A stretch of 64,000 bases of DNA from SCRD01 sp046705285 (GCA_046705285.1 JBJKQK010000073.1:34131-98130); one strand, 5' to 3'. Numbered from the stretch's first letter, positions 44,198-53,313 are shown. Made by a program: numbers and translations. The notes: generated by a model not told the origin, from the sequence alone.

Positions 44198-44353
44198 GTG
44201 AACACCAGGAACGTCAAAGACAAAGTTGAACGAAAAAAGTTGAAGCGAGAGGCGCGCAAGAAGCAGCCACCCAAGGCTAAACAGACAGAGCCGCGGGGTT
44301 CTCACAAGCCGAAGGTCAAGAAGAAAGGTCCTGGGCTGGCAGGCCGGCGGTAG
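44198..44353 (+). CDS. Small, very basic protein of 51 residues
   Basis: GTG 44198 is preceded by AGGAG eight bases upstream and starts a 51-residue frame. The protein is about 40 % Lys/Arg (VKDKVERKKLKREARKKQPP, then SHKPKVKKKGPGLAGRR) with almost no hydrophobic core, like short DNA/RNA-binding or ribosome-associated proteins. It lies between the helicase and the permease genes on the same strand. A six-base inverted repeat (GGTCCT/AGGACC) spans its end. Not recognised as a known family. The frame extends upstream to 44012 without a good start. Confidence 0.4.
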   Translation: MNTRNVKDKVERKKLKREARKKQPPKAKQTEPRGSHKPKVKKKGPGLAGRR

Positions 44354-44509
44354 TAAGGACCGTTCAAGGCGGCGCACCGTAACGTTTGGCGGACAATACG
44401 GTCGCTGCCCAAACGGTGTCCGGTGGTCTTCAGCGGCTTCAGCCTTGCTACGGACGGCGGGCAAACCTTGCCGCTCCAAGTCTGCTGATTGCCTATTCAA
44501 AGGAGTGGC

Positions 44510-46063
44510 TTGACCTCACAATTCTTTCGCACGAAGAGCATTGACAAGCTGCTGTCAGATGCCGAAGAGCCCGAACACCGCCTTCGCAAGACGCTTGGCC
44601 CGTGGTCGCTGACGGCTCTCGGAGTCGGAGCCATCGTCGGCGCTGGCATCTTTGTGCTGACGGGTACGGCGGCCGCGGGCCAGAAGCTGAATTATCACTC
44701 ACTGATGGCCGCACCGTTGCTGGGCGTCCTTCTGCATGGCGAGCACGCTGTAGGGACGGCAGGCCGCCCGGGCGCGGGTCCGGCCATTGCCCTCTCGTTC
44801 TTCCTCGTGGCGATTGTCTGCGGGTTGGCGGGGCTGTGCTATGCAGAGCTGGCGTCCATGATTCCGATCGCCGGCAGCGCGTACACCTATACCTACGCGA
44901 CGCTGGGCGAACTGATCGCCTGGATCATCGGCTGGGACCTGATTCTGGAATACGCAGTCAGCAATATGGCTGTCGCCGTCGGCTACTCCGCTTACTTTGA
45001 CAGCCTGCTCCAGAACTTCGGGCTCACGCTGCCTCGCAAGTTCTCTGAGCCCATGCTCAATTCCTCGCTCCAGTTGACAGGATCATATTTCAACCTGCCA
45101 GGTTTTATTGTGGTGATGCTTCTCACCGTGATCCTGGTGGTGGGCATCAAGGAAAGTGCTGGCGCCAACAACCTTATGGTCGCGGTGAAGATCATCGCCA
45201 TTTTGATCTTCATCGCCTGGGCGTCCGACCACATTAAGACGTCCAACTGGAAGCCTTTCATGCCCAACGGCTTTCAGGGAGTGCTGACCGGCGGGGCCAT
45301 TGTCTTTTTCACTTACATCGGATTTGATTCCGTCTCCACGGCGGCCGAGGAATGCCGCAATCCGCAGAAAGACGTTCCTTTCGGAATCATCGCGTCGCTG
45401 GTTGTTTGCACCATCCTTTACTGCGCAGTCGCGATTGTGCTGACGGGCATTCAGCCCTGGGAATCGCTGCGCAACGCTGCTCCCGTGGCCAATGCGCTGG
45501 CGGCCATCGGATTGCACAATGTTGAACGCTGGGTGACGATCGGCGCTTTAACGGGCATGCTGAGTTCATTGCTGGTCTTCCAACTGGGCCAGGCCCGCGT
45601 GTGGTTTGCCATGTCGCGCGACGGCCTTCTGCCGCGGGCGTTTTCAAAGGTCCACGAAAAGTTTCGCACACCCCACGTCAGCACCTGGACGGCGGGATTC
45701 TTTGTCGCCATCCCCGCCGGGATTTTCAACATCGGCACGCTCGCCGACCTTTCAAATATTGGAACGCTGTTCGCTTTTCTGCTGGTTTCGGTAGGCGTTC
45801 TGATACTGCGCCGGACACAGCCAAATCGCCGCCGCGGTTTTCGCGTTCCCTGGGTTCCGCTGCTTCCCATTGCTTCGGTATTCTGTTGCCTGATCCTGAT
45901 GGCCAGCCTGCCGGTCGAAACCTGGCTCCGATTCGTAATCTGGCTTGCCATCGGTCTGGCGATCTACTTTGCTTACAGCCGCCACCACAGTGAGTTTGCC
46001 CGGGAAAATTCGGAAAACTCCGGCCGAGACCGGGTGATGCAGGCAGATCTTGGCGAACACTGA
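44510..46063 (+). CDS. APC-family amino acid permease (cationic amino acid transporter-like)
   Basis: This 517-residue permease has about 12 transmembrane helices. Helix 1 GVGAIVGAGIFVLTG is the substrate-backbone-binding segment of the APC superfamily. CYAELASMIPIAGSAYTYTYATLGELIAWIIGWDLILEY is the conserved helix 2-3 region of the YfnA/CAT group. About 35 residues (KLNYHSLMAAPLLGVLLHGE region) are inserted between helices 1 and 2. The start is TTG 44510 with AAAGGAG four bases upstream, better than the ORF's ATG 44489. Likely substrate is a cationic or neutral amino acid. The next gene's upstream region overlaps its stop. Confidence 0.9.
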   Translation: MTSQFFRTKSIDKLLSDAEEPEHRLRKTLGPWSLTALGVGAIVGAGIFVLTGTAAAGQKLNYHSLMAAPLLGVLLHGEHAVGTAGRPGAGPAIALSFFLVAIVCGLAGLCYAELASMIPIAGSAYTYTYATLGELIAWIIGWDLILEYAVSNMAVAVGYSAYFDSLLQNFGLTLPRKFSEPMLNSSLQLTGSYFNLPGFIVVMLLTVILVVGIKESAGANNLMVAVKIIAILIFIAWASDHIKTSNWKPFMPNGFQGVLTGGAIVFFTYIGFDSVSTAAEECRNPQKDVPFGIIASLVVCTILYCAVAIVLTGIQPWESLRNAAPVANALAAIGLHNVERWVTIGALTGMLSSLLVFQLGQARVWFAMSRDGLLPRAFSKVHEKFRTPHVSTWTAGFFVAIPAGIFNIGTLADLSNIGTLFAFLLVSVGVLILRRTQPNRRRGFRVPWVPLLPIASVFCCLILMASLPVETWLRFVIWLAIGLAIYFAYSRHHSEFARENSENSGRDRVMQADLGEH

Positions 46064-46136
46064 GAAAAGCGAAAAAAGCCGCGCATGCTGTAAAATGGTG
46101 ATGGTTGAGCAACCGATGCCGCGAAGCCCAAACTGG

Positions 46137-47024
46137 ATGAACACCGAACACGCATCCTCGGGATTCATTCCTTTCCGCCAAAAGGACTGTGTTTGGGTCC
46201 TCTCGATGCTTGTTGGGCTCGCCGTTGCTGCAGCCCCAGCGGCCCGCCCTGCCTACGCGTGGGGCCCTCAGGCCCATCGATTGGCCGACGACTGGGCGAT
46301 CGGCACCCTGCCACAGAATTTACGCAACTACTTCGAGTCGAACCGCACCTTTATTCTTGACCATGCCAACGACCCTGACCAGTGGATGAAGAAGGATCGT
46401 TACGAGCGGATGCGGCACTACATTTTTCTCAACAAGTACGGTATGTTTCCCTATCGCGATCTTCCGCACTCTTACAAGGCTGCTGTCCGTAAATACGGGT
46501 TGAAGCACATCACTCGCAACGGCGTGCTTCCCTGGCAGATTGGAGAATACAGCCTGAAGCTGACCAACGCTTTCAGGAGACGTGAATGGCAACAGGTCAA
46601 GCTGGATGGCGCAGCGCTCGCGTTTTACATCGCGGACGCTCATGACCCCCTGCATACAACGCAGAATTATAACGGGCAGCTTACAGGCCAGGATGGACTC
46701 GAGACGCGTTTTGGAACTGGCCTTATCGAGCGCTATTCTCACTTTTTCATGTTCCGCCCCGATAGTGCCTCAAAAGTGAACGATCCTACTGAGTACGCCT
46801 TCCAGATGGTTCTGGAATCACATACTTGGGTTGACCAGATTCTCCTGGCCGACCTTCAGGCGCTTGGTGCCCAGCCGGGCTACACCGACGATTACTTTGA
46901 CCGGTTCTATTCAAGCGTGGGTTCGACGGTAATGAAGGAGATCAGCGAGGCTGCGCATGATATTGGTTCTTACTGGTACAGTGCGTGGCTTAACGCGGGC
47001 CGTCCTCAATTGCCTCGGCAATAA
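46137..47024 (+). CDS. Secreted S1/P1-nuclease- or phospholipase-C-like zinc enzyme
   Basis: The protein has a signal peptide (VWVLSMLVGLAVAAAPAARP, cut after PAYA) and an expected mature N-terminus starting Trp-Gly (WGPQAHRLADDWA). In P1 nuclease and B. cereus phospholipase C the N-terminal Trp amino group binds zinc, and the WGxxxHR pattern matches. FYIADAHDPLHTTQNYNG holds the His-Asp-His zinc residues, and further histidines occur in RERMRHYIF-like and MVLESHTWVDQ segments. It probably hydrolyses phosphodiester bonds of nucleic acids or phospholipids outside the cytoplasm. The start is uncertain: ATG 46095 and TTG 46050 are also in frame, none with a good ribosome-binding site. Confidence 0.72.
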   Translation: MNTEHASSGFIPFRQKDCVWVLSMLVGLAVAAAPAARPAYAWGPQAHRLADDWAIGTLPQNLRNYFESNRTFILDHANDPDQWMKKDRYERMRHYIFLNKYGMFPYRDLPHSYKAAVRKYGLKHITRNGVLPWQIGEYSLKLTNAFRRREWQQVKLDGAALAFYIADAHDPLHTTQNYNGQLTGQDGLETRFGTGLIERYSHFFMFRPDSASKVNDPTEYAFQMVLESHTWVDQILLADLQALGAQPGYTDDYFDRFYSSVGSTVMKEISEAAHDIGSYWYSAWLNAGRPQLPRQ

Positions 47025-47100
47025 ACACACCTGTTGCGTCTTTCCGTGTGGGACGGGGCGTCTGGTGAAACAATCAGGCTGATCTTCAAGGATTCTCACG

Positions 47101-48141
47101 GTGCCGCTCTCCGAGAAACTTATTGCGAGACTCCCAAAGGTGGAACTCCATCTGCACCTTGAGGGAAGCCTCCAGCCGAATACGTTGCGCGACCTCTCGC
47201 ATCGCAAAGGCCGCAAAGAAAGCGAAGTCGCGGAATGGATTCTTGAGCGCCAGCAGCGCGGATTTCGATATTCAACGTTCACGGAGTTTGTTGAGGCGTT
47301 CAAGTTTGCAGCTCTGATGCTTGAAACCCCGGAAGATTACGCGCTGGCGACGGTCCGGTTGATGGAGTGGCTGGCGGCCCAGAACGTGAAGTATGCGGAG
47401 ATCACGCTTTCTGCGGGTGTGGTTCTCTGGAAGAAGCAGCGGCTCGACCTCGTGTATCAAGCCATTCGGGCCGCCGCGCTCGAGGCGGAAGCGCGCCTGG
47501 GCATGCAGGTCAATTGGATTTTCGACGCCATTCGTCATTTTGGTCCAGATCATGCCCGTGAGGTGCTGAGGTGGGCAAGCCGGTATCGCTCAGCGGGTGT
47601 CGTGGCCTTCGGGTTAGGAGGCGACGAGGAGCGCGGGCCATCGAAACTCTTTGCTGATGTTTATCGTGAGGCTCGTGACTGCGGCCTCCACACCCTTGCT
47701 CATGCTGGAGAAACCGTGGGGGCCGAGAGCGTGCGCCAGGCGATTGAGCTTTTGCAGGTGGAACGCATTGGCCACGGCTTGAGCGCGGCCCGCGATCCTG
47801 ACGTGTGCGCTCTGCTTCGCGATCATAAAATTCCTTTAGAGGCCTGCCCCGGAAGCAACGTTGCGATAGGGTTGATACCTGAGTTTGGTGATTATCCCTT
47901 ACAAACTTTCCTCAAGGCCGGCGTGATCATGACTCTCAATTCGGATGATCCGGCCTTGTTCGGGACCTCCATCGAGCAGGAGCTCACACGAACAGCCAGC
48001 GAATTTTCGCTCTCGGATGAGCTGGTGGCCGCATTCTGCAAGAATGCCGTGCGAGCCGCTTTCCTGCCGGAGGATGATAAGAAACTTCTTCTGGCGCAAA
48101 TTCATCAGGCCGTGGCGGGCGTAGCTTCAGGACTCGCGTGA
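47101..48141 (+). CDS. add: Adenosine deaminase
   Basis: The 346-residue TIM-barrel metalloenzyme deaminates adenosine (or a related 6-aminopurine nucleoside) in purine salvage. The diagnostic KVELHLHLEGSL (residues 14-25) contains the first two zinc His residues. LAHAGETVGAESV has the next His and catalytic Glu, VERIGHGLSA the later His, and TLNSDDPALFGTS the zinc Asp pair. The bases AAGGA precede the GTG start at 47101. Its stop codon overlaps a GTG (GTGA) upstream of the HAD hydrolase, so those two are probably co-transcribed. It could also accept adenine or methylthioadenosine-type substrates, as related enzymes do. Confidence 0.92.
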   Translation: MPLSEKLIARLPKVELHLHLEGSLQPNTLRDLSHRKGRKESEVAEWILERQQRGFRYSTFTEFVEAFKFAALMLETPEDYALATVRLMEWLAAQNVKYAEITLSAGVVLWKKQRLDLVYQAIRAAALEAEARLGMQVNWIFDAIRHFGPDHAREVLRWASRYRSAGVVAFGLGGDEERGPSKLFADVYREARDCGLHTLAHAGETVGAESVRQAIELLQVERIGHGLSAARDPDVCALLRDHKIPLEACPGSNVAIGLIPEFGDYPLQTFLKAGVIMTLNSDDPALFGTSIEQELTRTASEFSLSDELVAAFCKNAVRAAFLPEDDKKLLLAQIHQAVAGVASGLA

Positions 48142-48170
48142 CACTGCCCAGCAAAAGGAACATATCCCGA

Positions 48171-48887
48171 ATGACCACTCCGCTACGTGCAATTTTCCTT
48201 GACGCAGGAAACACCCTGCTTTTCCCACAGCTTGATGCGCTGATTCAGGACCTCGAAAAGGCTGGGTTCCGTGTACGTGCCGAACAGTTTCACCAGGCAG
48301 AGCGTGCAGGGAAGAGGAAACTGGACGAGGTGCTCTGGCCGCAAATTCGAGAGGGACGTGTTCCGCGGGCAAGCAACGGTGTGTATTGGGAAAAATACCT
48401 CGACGCGCTTCTAAAACAGATTAGCGCGCCGGAGAAGACCGTCCCGGCTGCAATTGAGGTGGTGATGGAAAGATTTCGGGACATTCACACCTGGTCCAAG
48501 GTTCTGCCGGAGACCGTCCCGGTTCTCGCCAGCCTGAAGTCGGCAGGATTCTTTCTCGCTGTCATTTCGAACTCCGACGGCAGTGTAGAAGGCGAGTTGC
48601 GGCGGGCAGGGCTGCGTGACTATCTGGAATTTGTGATCGACTCGTCGATTGTGGGCGTTGAGAAACCCCATCCAGAGATTTTTGAGATTGCTCTCGAACG
48701 CGCCGGAATGATGCCCCAGGAGGCGCTTTACGTCGGCGACACTTATGCCACTGACATCGGCGGCGCGCAGTTGGCAGGCCTTCGCGGAATTCTTCTGGAC
48801 CGCGTCGGCGCCTACCCGGATGCCACCTGCCCGCGCATCACTTCGCTATCGGAATTGAGCGCGATGGTTGGGGCACGCGGCCTTTGA
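48171..48887 (+). CDS. HAD-superfamily hydrolase
   Basis: The 238-residue protein is a phosphatase-type HAD enzyme. Motif I is FLDAGNTLLF, where the first Asp is the nucleophile but the usual second Asp (DxD) is replaced by Gly-Asn. Motif II is VISNSDGSV, motif III Lys in VGVEKPHPEIFE, and motif IV YVGDTYATDIGGA. A four-helix cap follows motif I. The substrate is likely a small phosphometabolite, and linkage to adenosine deaminase suggests a nucleotide or sugar phosphate. I chose ATG 48171 with AAGGA upstream. GTG 48138 (GTGA overlap with the add stop) is the alternative. Missing DxD could reduce phosphatase activity. Confidence 0.85.
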   Translation: MTTPLRAIFLDAGNTLLFPQLDALIQDLEKAGFRVRAEQFHQAERAGKRKLDEVLWPQIREGRVPRASNGVYWEKYLDALLKQISAPEKTVPAAIEVVMERFRDIHTWSKVLPETVPVLASLKSAGFFLAVISNSDGSVEGELRRAGLRDYLEFVIDSSIVGVEKPHPEIFEIALERAGMMPQEALYVGDTYATDIGGAQLAGLRGILLDRVGAYPDATCPRITSLSELSAMVGARGL

Positions 48888-48960
48888 TCGCGACACCTAT
48901 TGTATCGGCGCTGTCCTCAGCGCTGCAGTGCGCCGGTGGGGTCACCGGCGCCACAGCAAA

Positions 48961-48993
48961 AACGCCGCGGCATCGATGCGATACCGCGGCGTT
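48961..48993 (-). terminator. Intrinsic terminator of the TonB-receptor gene
   Basis: A perfect 10-base stem, AACGCCGCGG (48961-48970) with CCGCGGCGTT (48984-48993), has a 13-base loop. On the minus strand the stem is followed by TTTTTGC, the U-tract of a rho-independent terminator. It lies about 30 bases downstream of the receptor stop, and might also stop plus-strand transcripts from the HAD gene. Confidence 0.7.
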
Positions 48994-49025
48994 CGTGTTT
49001 ATGGGTTGATTTTCTTCCGAGCACG

Positions 49026-51644
49026 TCAGAAGGCAAAGTGGACGCTGCCGAAGACGGTGAACGGCTCACCCGGATAAGCAAACGCATAGCCGGCAGTCGA
49101 GGTCCCGTAGTAGCCGCCGGAGGAGATATATTCGTAAATGTTGTAGTGCTGGTTGAACAGGTTGAGCATGTCCAGGTCCAAGCTGATGTGCTTCACAACA
49201 GGAATATCGAACGACAGATTGGCCGTCTCGTAAGAAGGCATGGTTTTCTGGCTGGGCACGGCGGTGGTGCAGGCTCCGTTAACCAGGCCGCAATTGTCGA
49301 AAATATGCTGCGGTCCCATGAACTGGAACCAGAAACGCGGCTCGAAGAGCGTGCGCTCGTGGGGTGCAACGGTGTAGTAAGCACCGGTATTCCAGGTTTC
49401 CGCCGGCACATAAGGCACCGGCAACCCGGCAAACTCGACGCCGCCGCTGACGAACTGGGTATAGCTGGCGCCTTCGCCGTTCAGGTTAGTGAACAGGTGC
49501 ATGTTCGTGATGGGGTTGATGTCAAAGTAGGCGTTGACGCCGTGATAGTTCGAACTGCCGCTGGTGTTGATCACATTGCCGTTTCCGAGTTCAACAGACA
49601 ACTGCTCATTCGAATAGGTCAGGTGATAGTAAGCCGCGCCGAACAGCACGTTTCTCATATGCGCTAAGTGCGCCACGTGAACCTTGAAGCCTGCCTGGTA
49701 ATAACCGCCGCTGGCAAGAATGTAGTACTTGTTGGCATCCTTGCTCTGGAAGATTCCGCCACCGCCTCCGAGGGAAGGAGAGCGGTAGGTTTTCACATAC
49801 CCACCGTAGAGCGTCAGCCAGGACCGCACGTTGACTGCCGCGTTGATTGAAGGCTCAACAGCCGTGCGGGCCTGGTGGTTGCCGCAGGCAGCGCCCTGGT
49901 CCGTCGTGTTGGAGTTGGGCACCGAGACGAAATTCGGGTCTTGGGGGCAGTGGGTGCTGAGGATTACGCCAGGGGCAAAGGTAAAATCCTGTAATGTGCC
50001 GGAGTAATAGTTGGTGCTGTAGCGGTCAAACCGGACGCCCGGGGTGATGTGCAGCCAGGGGACCGGGTGAAAGTCATCCTGAACGAAGGCCGCGAAATTG
50101 TCCTGGATGAAGTAGGAGGAGCGGATCTTGCCCCCGATGTTCACAATCTGCTGAACGCCGCTTCCGCCGTCGATAGGATTGAAAAAGTTGTTACGGCTGT
50201 TGTAGATATCATGAACGAAGTAACCGCCTTCTGACACCTTGTTGAAAGGGAGGTTTTCACTCACAACCAGCCGGTCGCCGATCGTATTGTGGTGCGGGTT
50301 ATTCCATTCCTGGGCTTGTGCGTCGGATGGGACATAGACGTCATTCGTCCGTTCGTGCAGGCGGAATTCATGTGTGTACCAGGTATCGTTCTGCACGCCC
50401 GTCGTGTTGCTCAGCAGGAAGGTTTCCTTGGCGTAGAGCATGCCCAGCTCGTTGACGTCATACTTGTTGTAGCTGTCGAAGGGCAAGGTGCTGTAGAAAC
50501 CCGAGGTCTGCTGGCTGTAGATCGGAGCGTTCGGCACGTCTAGTCCAAGAACGGTGAGGCCTGGAACCGCGGTCATCGGAATGATCTGTGCGCGGTAAGC
50601 GCCGGCCCTGGCGAAATACCCGCCGATAGAGAAGATGCCAGTCTGGAAGGATTTTGTCGTCTTGGCGTAGACTGCGCCGTCCTTGCCGGGGTTGGCGAAT
50701 CCGTCCTGGGCGGTGCGGAAGCTGTCGCCTTTTCCGATGCCCCCGGAAACCACGGTAGACCAGCCGTGATAGAGGCCGGTCAGCATGTTGAGCTCCAGGT
50801 TCTTCTGGCTGTAGCTGCCAAAGCTGAGGGTGCCGTCGATGTGCGCCTTGGAGGCGGGTTGCACAGGTGTGAACTCGACGGAGCCACCGATGTTGGTGTA
50901 ATAGCGGTCTACCGGATCTCCCGGCCCGTAGGTGATACTGGTGTTCTGGAACATGTTGGTCTGAGGAAGTGAGGCAGAGGGCCACAACCCGCTGCCCGCG
51001 TCAACAATCGGAATGCCGTCGAGCGTGACGCCGAGTGAGCCCGGATAGGTGTAACCGCCGTAGCCACCCCAGCCCTGGTTGATGCCGTTCAGCGAGATGG
51101 TGGCCTTCTGCTGTCCGGTGCCGCCGTAGCTGACCACGTTGGCGCCGGGTGCCATGGAGATGACCTGGGAAGCGCCAGCCAGAGGGCCGACAGCATCCAT
51201 ATCCCGGCGGCTGAGCACCCGGATGGTCTGGTTGGACTTGAGGATCTGCTCCTGCGAGGGCTGGAGAGTAGCGCCTGGAACCGCGCTGGCCCGGACATTC
51301 ACGGTCTCAGCAGCGGCACGGATCATCAGTTTGGCCCGGACAGTGGCTTGCTGTCCAGATCCCACCGCGACTTGCTCCCTGAAAGTCTGGAAGTGCAACT
51401 CCTTCACTGTCACCACGTACCGCCCGGCGGCCAGGCCGCTCACCTTAAACCGCCCCTGGGCATCGGTTGTTGTGCCTGTGCTGGTCCCGGTCGTGGTATT
51501 GGTTACGGTAACTGTGGCGCCAGGAATAGCGGCGCCGCTCTGGTCCAGTACCTGCCCCTGCACACCGGCTGAGCCTTGGGCCCACACGATCACCGTGCTG
51601 GCCAGGATGATCGCACATAGACCGATCAATGTCCTAATATTCAC
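49026..51644 (-). CDS. TonB-dependent outer-membrane receptor with N-terminal carboxypeptidase-regulatory-like domain
   Basis: The 872-residue receptor has a signal peptide (about residues 1-23). A beta-sandwich CarboxypepD_reg-like domain follows (GVQGQVLDQSGAAIPGATVTV), a plug domain (near SNQTIRVLSRRDMDAVGPL), and a large beta-barrel with many aromatic strand ends, closing VFGSVHFAF with the terminal Phe of outer-membrane barrels. It imports an unknown ligand, probably a carbohydrate or siderophore-like molecule, using TonB energy. The start is GTG 51644 with AAGGAGG (51656-51650) five bases upstream, the strongest site in the window. The longer frame from 51704 runs through that site. A hairpin lies in its leader (51804-51837). 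Confidence 0.93.
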   Translation of the reverse strand: MNIRTLIGLCAIILASTVIVWAQGSAGVQGQVLDQSGAAIPGATVTVTNTTTGTSTGTTTDAQGRFKVSGLAAGRYVVTVKELHFQTFREQVAVGSGQQATVRAKLMIRAAAETVNVRASAVPGATLQPSQEQILKSNQTIRVLSRRDMDAVGPLAGASQVISMAPGANVVSYGGTGQQKATISLNGINQGWGGYGGYTYPGSLGVTLDGIPIVDAGSGLWPSASLPQTNMFQNTSITYGPGDPVDRYYTNIGGSVEFTPVQPASKAHIDGTLSFGSYSQKNLELNMLTGLYHGWSTVVSGGIGKGDSFRTAQDGFANPGKDGAVYAKTTKSFQTGIFSIGGYFARAGAYRAQIIPMTAVPGLTVLGLDVPNAPIYSQQTSGFYSTLPFDSYNKYDVNELGMLYAKETFLLSNTTGVQNDTWYTHEFRLHERTNDVYVPSDAQAQEWNNPHHNTIGDRLVVSENLPFNKVSEGGYFVHDIYNSRNNFFNPIDGGSGVQQIVNIGGKIRSSYFIQDNFAAFVQDDFHPVPWLHITPGVRFDRYSTNYYSGTLQDFTFAPGVILSTHCPQDPNFVSVPNSNTTDQGAACGNHQARTAVEPSINAAVNVRSWLTLYGGYVKTYRSPSLGGGGGIFQSKDANKYYILASGGYYQAGFKVHVAHLAHMRNVLFGAAYYHLTYSNEQLSVELGNGNVINTSGSSNYHGVNAYFDINPITNMHLFTNLNGEGASYTQFVSGGVEFAGLPVPYVPAETWNTGAYYTVAPHERTLFEPRFWFQFMGPQHIFDNCGLVNGACTTAVPSQKTMPSYETANLSFDIPVVKHISLDLDMLNLFNQHYNIYEYISSGGYYGTSTAGYAFAYPGEPFTVFGSVHFAF

Positions 51645-52122
51645 AAAAACCTCCTTAAATTTACTTTTGACCTCGGGGAGAATAAATCTGGCGGGTGAAT
51701 ACACCTCGCCTCACCCGGCAACAGCGTTCCGGTTCGATGGCTGGGATTGAGAGCCAAAGGAGCCGGATCCGTGCTTGCCAACCCGACGATGAGAAAACTC
51801 CAGCCCGTAACCACATTGTCCGTGGAGACGTTACGGGTAAATGAATGATGTCGTTTGTTTAGCCCGCTCGGTCGGAACCGGGGCGATGCCCCTTCGCCCC
51901 AACCGAATTGAAATAATATGTGGGTCAGGTTAAGGGGATGTTAATGCAGTGTTACATTTTGATGACAGAGGGGGAATGAAGATTTCAAGTGCTGGGAAGA
52001 CAAGTACGCGTGGAAAACACTGAGGATTACGGCGGTCAGCCGTTGCCTTGCAGGGGCAATGGCCAGCCAGGCTGAACGGCAAGCAAAATCAAAAGGTTGC
52101 TGGCCGGTGTTTGCTATGGAGT
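51645..52122. other. 478-base gap with structured elements upstream of the TonB receptor
   Basis: No gene is supported here. The stretch holds the receptor leader and the end of the esterase transcript. It contains hairpins at 51804-51837 and 51880-51900 (GGGGCGA/TCGCCCC) and a nested three-stem structure at 52039-52080 (outer GCCG/CGGC, inner TTGCC/GGCAA and CAGC/GCTG). The short AT-rich stretch 51905-51960 may carry promoter elements, but no good -35/-10 pair is seen. Confidence 0.4.
51804..51837 (-). promoter_or_regulatory. Two-part hairpin in the TonB-receptor leader
   Basis: Seven base pairs CCCGTAA/TTACGGG (51804-51810, 51831-51837) enclose four more, CCAC/GTGG (51811-51814, 51822-51825), around loop ATTGTCC, with a five-base bulge. 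On the minus strand it lies about 160 bases before GTG 51644. It could be a regulatory leader, or an operator because of the symmetry. Confidence 0.35.
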
Positions 52123-53313
52123 CTAGTGCTGGAAAAGCAGCGGCGCAAAGTGGACAAGATTGTTGCGCCACACCATCCAGCTGTGTACACCCGGAGTCCA
52201 GATTTCCGTGAACTGGATCTTCTTGGAGATGAGCCAGGTTTCAAATTTGCGGTTCATCTCGCCCACGAGGGGGTCTTGTTTGCCGCAGGCAATCCAAAGC
52301 AGCCGCAGCCTGGAATTGTCCTTGGAACTGAGGCTTGGATAATCCTTCGCATAATCGGAGCCCGTGGCGCCGCTGAATGAGCCAACCCAGGCAAAGCGAT
52401 TCAAGTGATTCAATCCAACCTGCAGGGATTCTCCTCCGCCCATGGAAAGCCCGGCGATCGCCGTGTCGCTGCGGTCGGTCTTCACACGGAAGTCCTTTTC
52501 GATTCTCGGCATCACTTCAGTGAGCAGTGCCTCGCCGAACTTGGTGACGTTTTCCCGGCGAAGGTTCTGGCTGCGGAAGCCCGGCCCCCCGCGGGCGACG
52601 ATTGCCGGAGCGCCATAGCCGAGCGGCATGACGACAATCATGGGCTTGGCTTTTCCTTCGGAAATCAGGTTATCAAGAATAAAGTTGGCCCGGCCCACAG
52701 CGGTCCAGGCATCTGCGGCGTCACTGTAGCCATGCAGGAGGTAAAGGACAGGATAGCGCTTCCTTGACCTGGGATTATATCCGGGCGGCGTGTAGACGTA
52801 GAAATCTCGGTTATCGCCCACCACCGCGGAGTGGTAGAAGTAATGATGAATTACTCCATGCGGCACATCAGTGAATTGCCACGGAGACGGCGGCGTACCG
52901 GGGACCAGCACCATACTGGTGACGTCCAGCAGATTGGGCTTGAGGAGCGAGTTCGAGGGATCCACCAGACTCACGCCATCAGCAATGAAGGAGTAACCAT
53001 AATATTCCGGTGCCAATGGCTGGGTGGTGACAGTCCACACTCCATTCGGTCCTTCCTCCATGGGTATCCGTTCCGAGCCTTCCAGCGCAAGCTGGACTTC
53101 CTTGGCATTGGGGTCGCGAAAACGGAAGGTGACGCTGCGATCCGGGTGCACCTGGGGTGAGATGATGATTTGCCGGCGCCTCGCATGATGCGGCTGCGCT
53201 TCTACGGCTGGGTGGGTCTGTGCAGGCACAGATGGCTGCTGAGCAGCTTGGCCCCAAACAGGTGTGACCACAGCCATCATGAAAACAAGGAACAGCATAT
53301 TTGTACGCTTCAT
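52123..53313 (-). CDS. Secreted esterase, EsteraseD/feruloyl-esterase type with N-terminal CBM48-like domain
   Basis: The 396-residue protein has a signal peptide (MKRTNMLFLVFMMAVVTPVWGQ region) and a beta-sandwich N-terminal domain (VTFRFRDPNAKEVQLALEG, like CBM48/E-set). An alpha/beta-hydrolase domain follows. YPVLYLLHGYSDAADAWT is the oxyanion region, IAGLSMGGGESL holds the catalytic Ser, and TPGVHSWMVWRNNL the catalytic His. This arrangement occurs in feruloyl/acetyl-xylan esterases and IroE-like hydrolases, so plant polysaccharide deacylation is likely. ATG 53313 has GGAGGA nine bases upstream. ATG 53337 lacks a site. It is divergent from the structured RNA region. Confidence 0.88.
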   Translation of the reverse strand: MKRTNMLFLVFMMAVVTPVWGQAAQQPSVPAQTHPAVEAQPHHARRRQIIISPQVHPDRSVTFRFRDPNAKEVQLALEGSERIPMEEGPNGVWTVTTQPLAPEYYGYSFIADGVSLVDPSNSLLKPNLLDVTSMVLVPGTPPSPWQFTDVPHGVIHHYFYHSAVVGDNRDFYVYTPPGYNPRSRKRYPVLYLLHGYSDAADAWTAVGRANFILDNLISEGKAKPMIVVMPLGYGAPAIVARGGPGFRSQNLRRENVTKFGEALLTEVMPRIEKDFRVKTDRSDTAIAGLSMGGGESLQVGLNHLNRFAWVGSFSGATGSDYAKDYPSLSSKDNSRLRLLWIACGKQDPLVGEMNRKFETWLISKKIQFTEIWTPGVHSWMVWRNNLVHFAPLLFQH

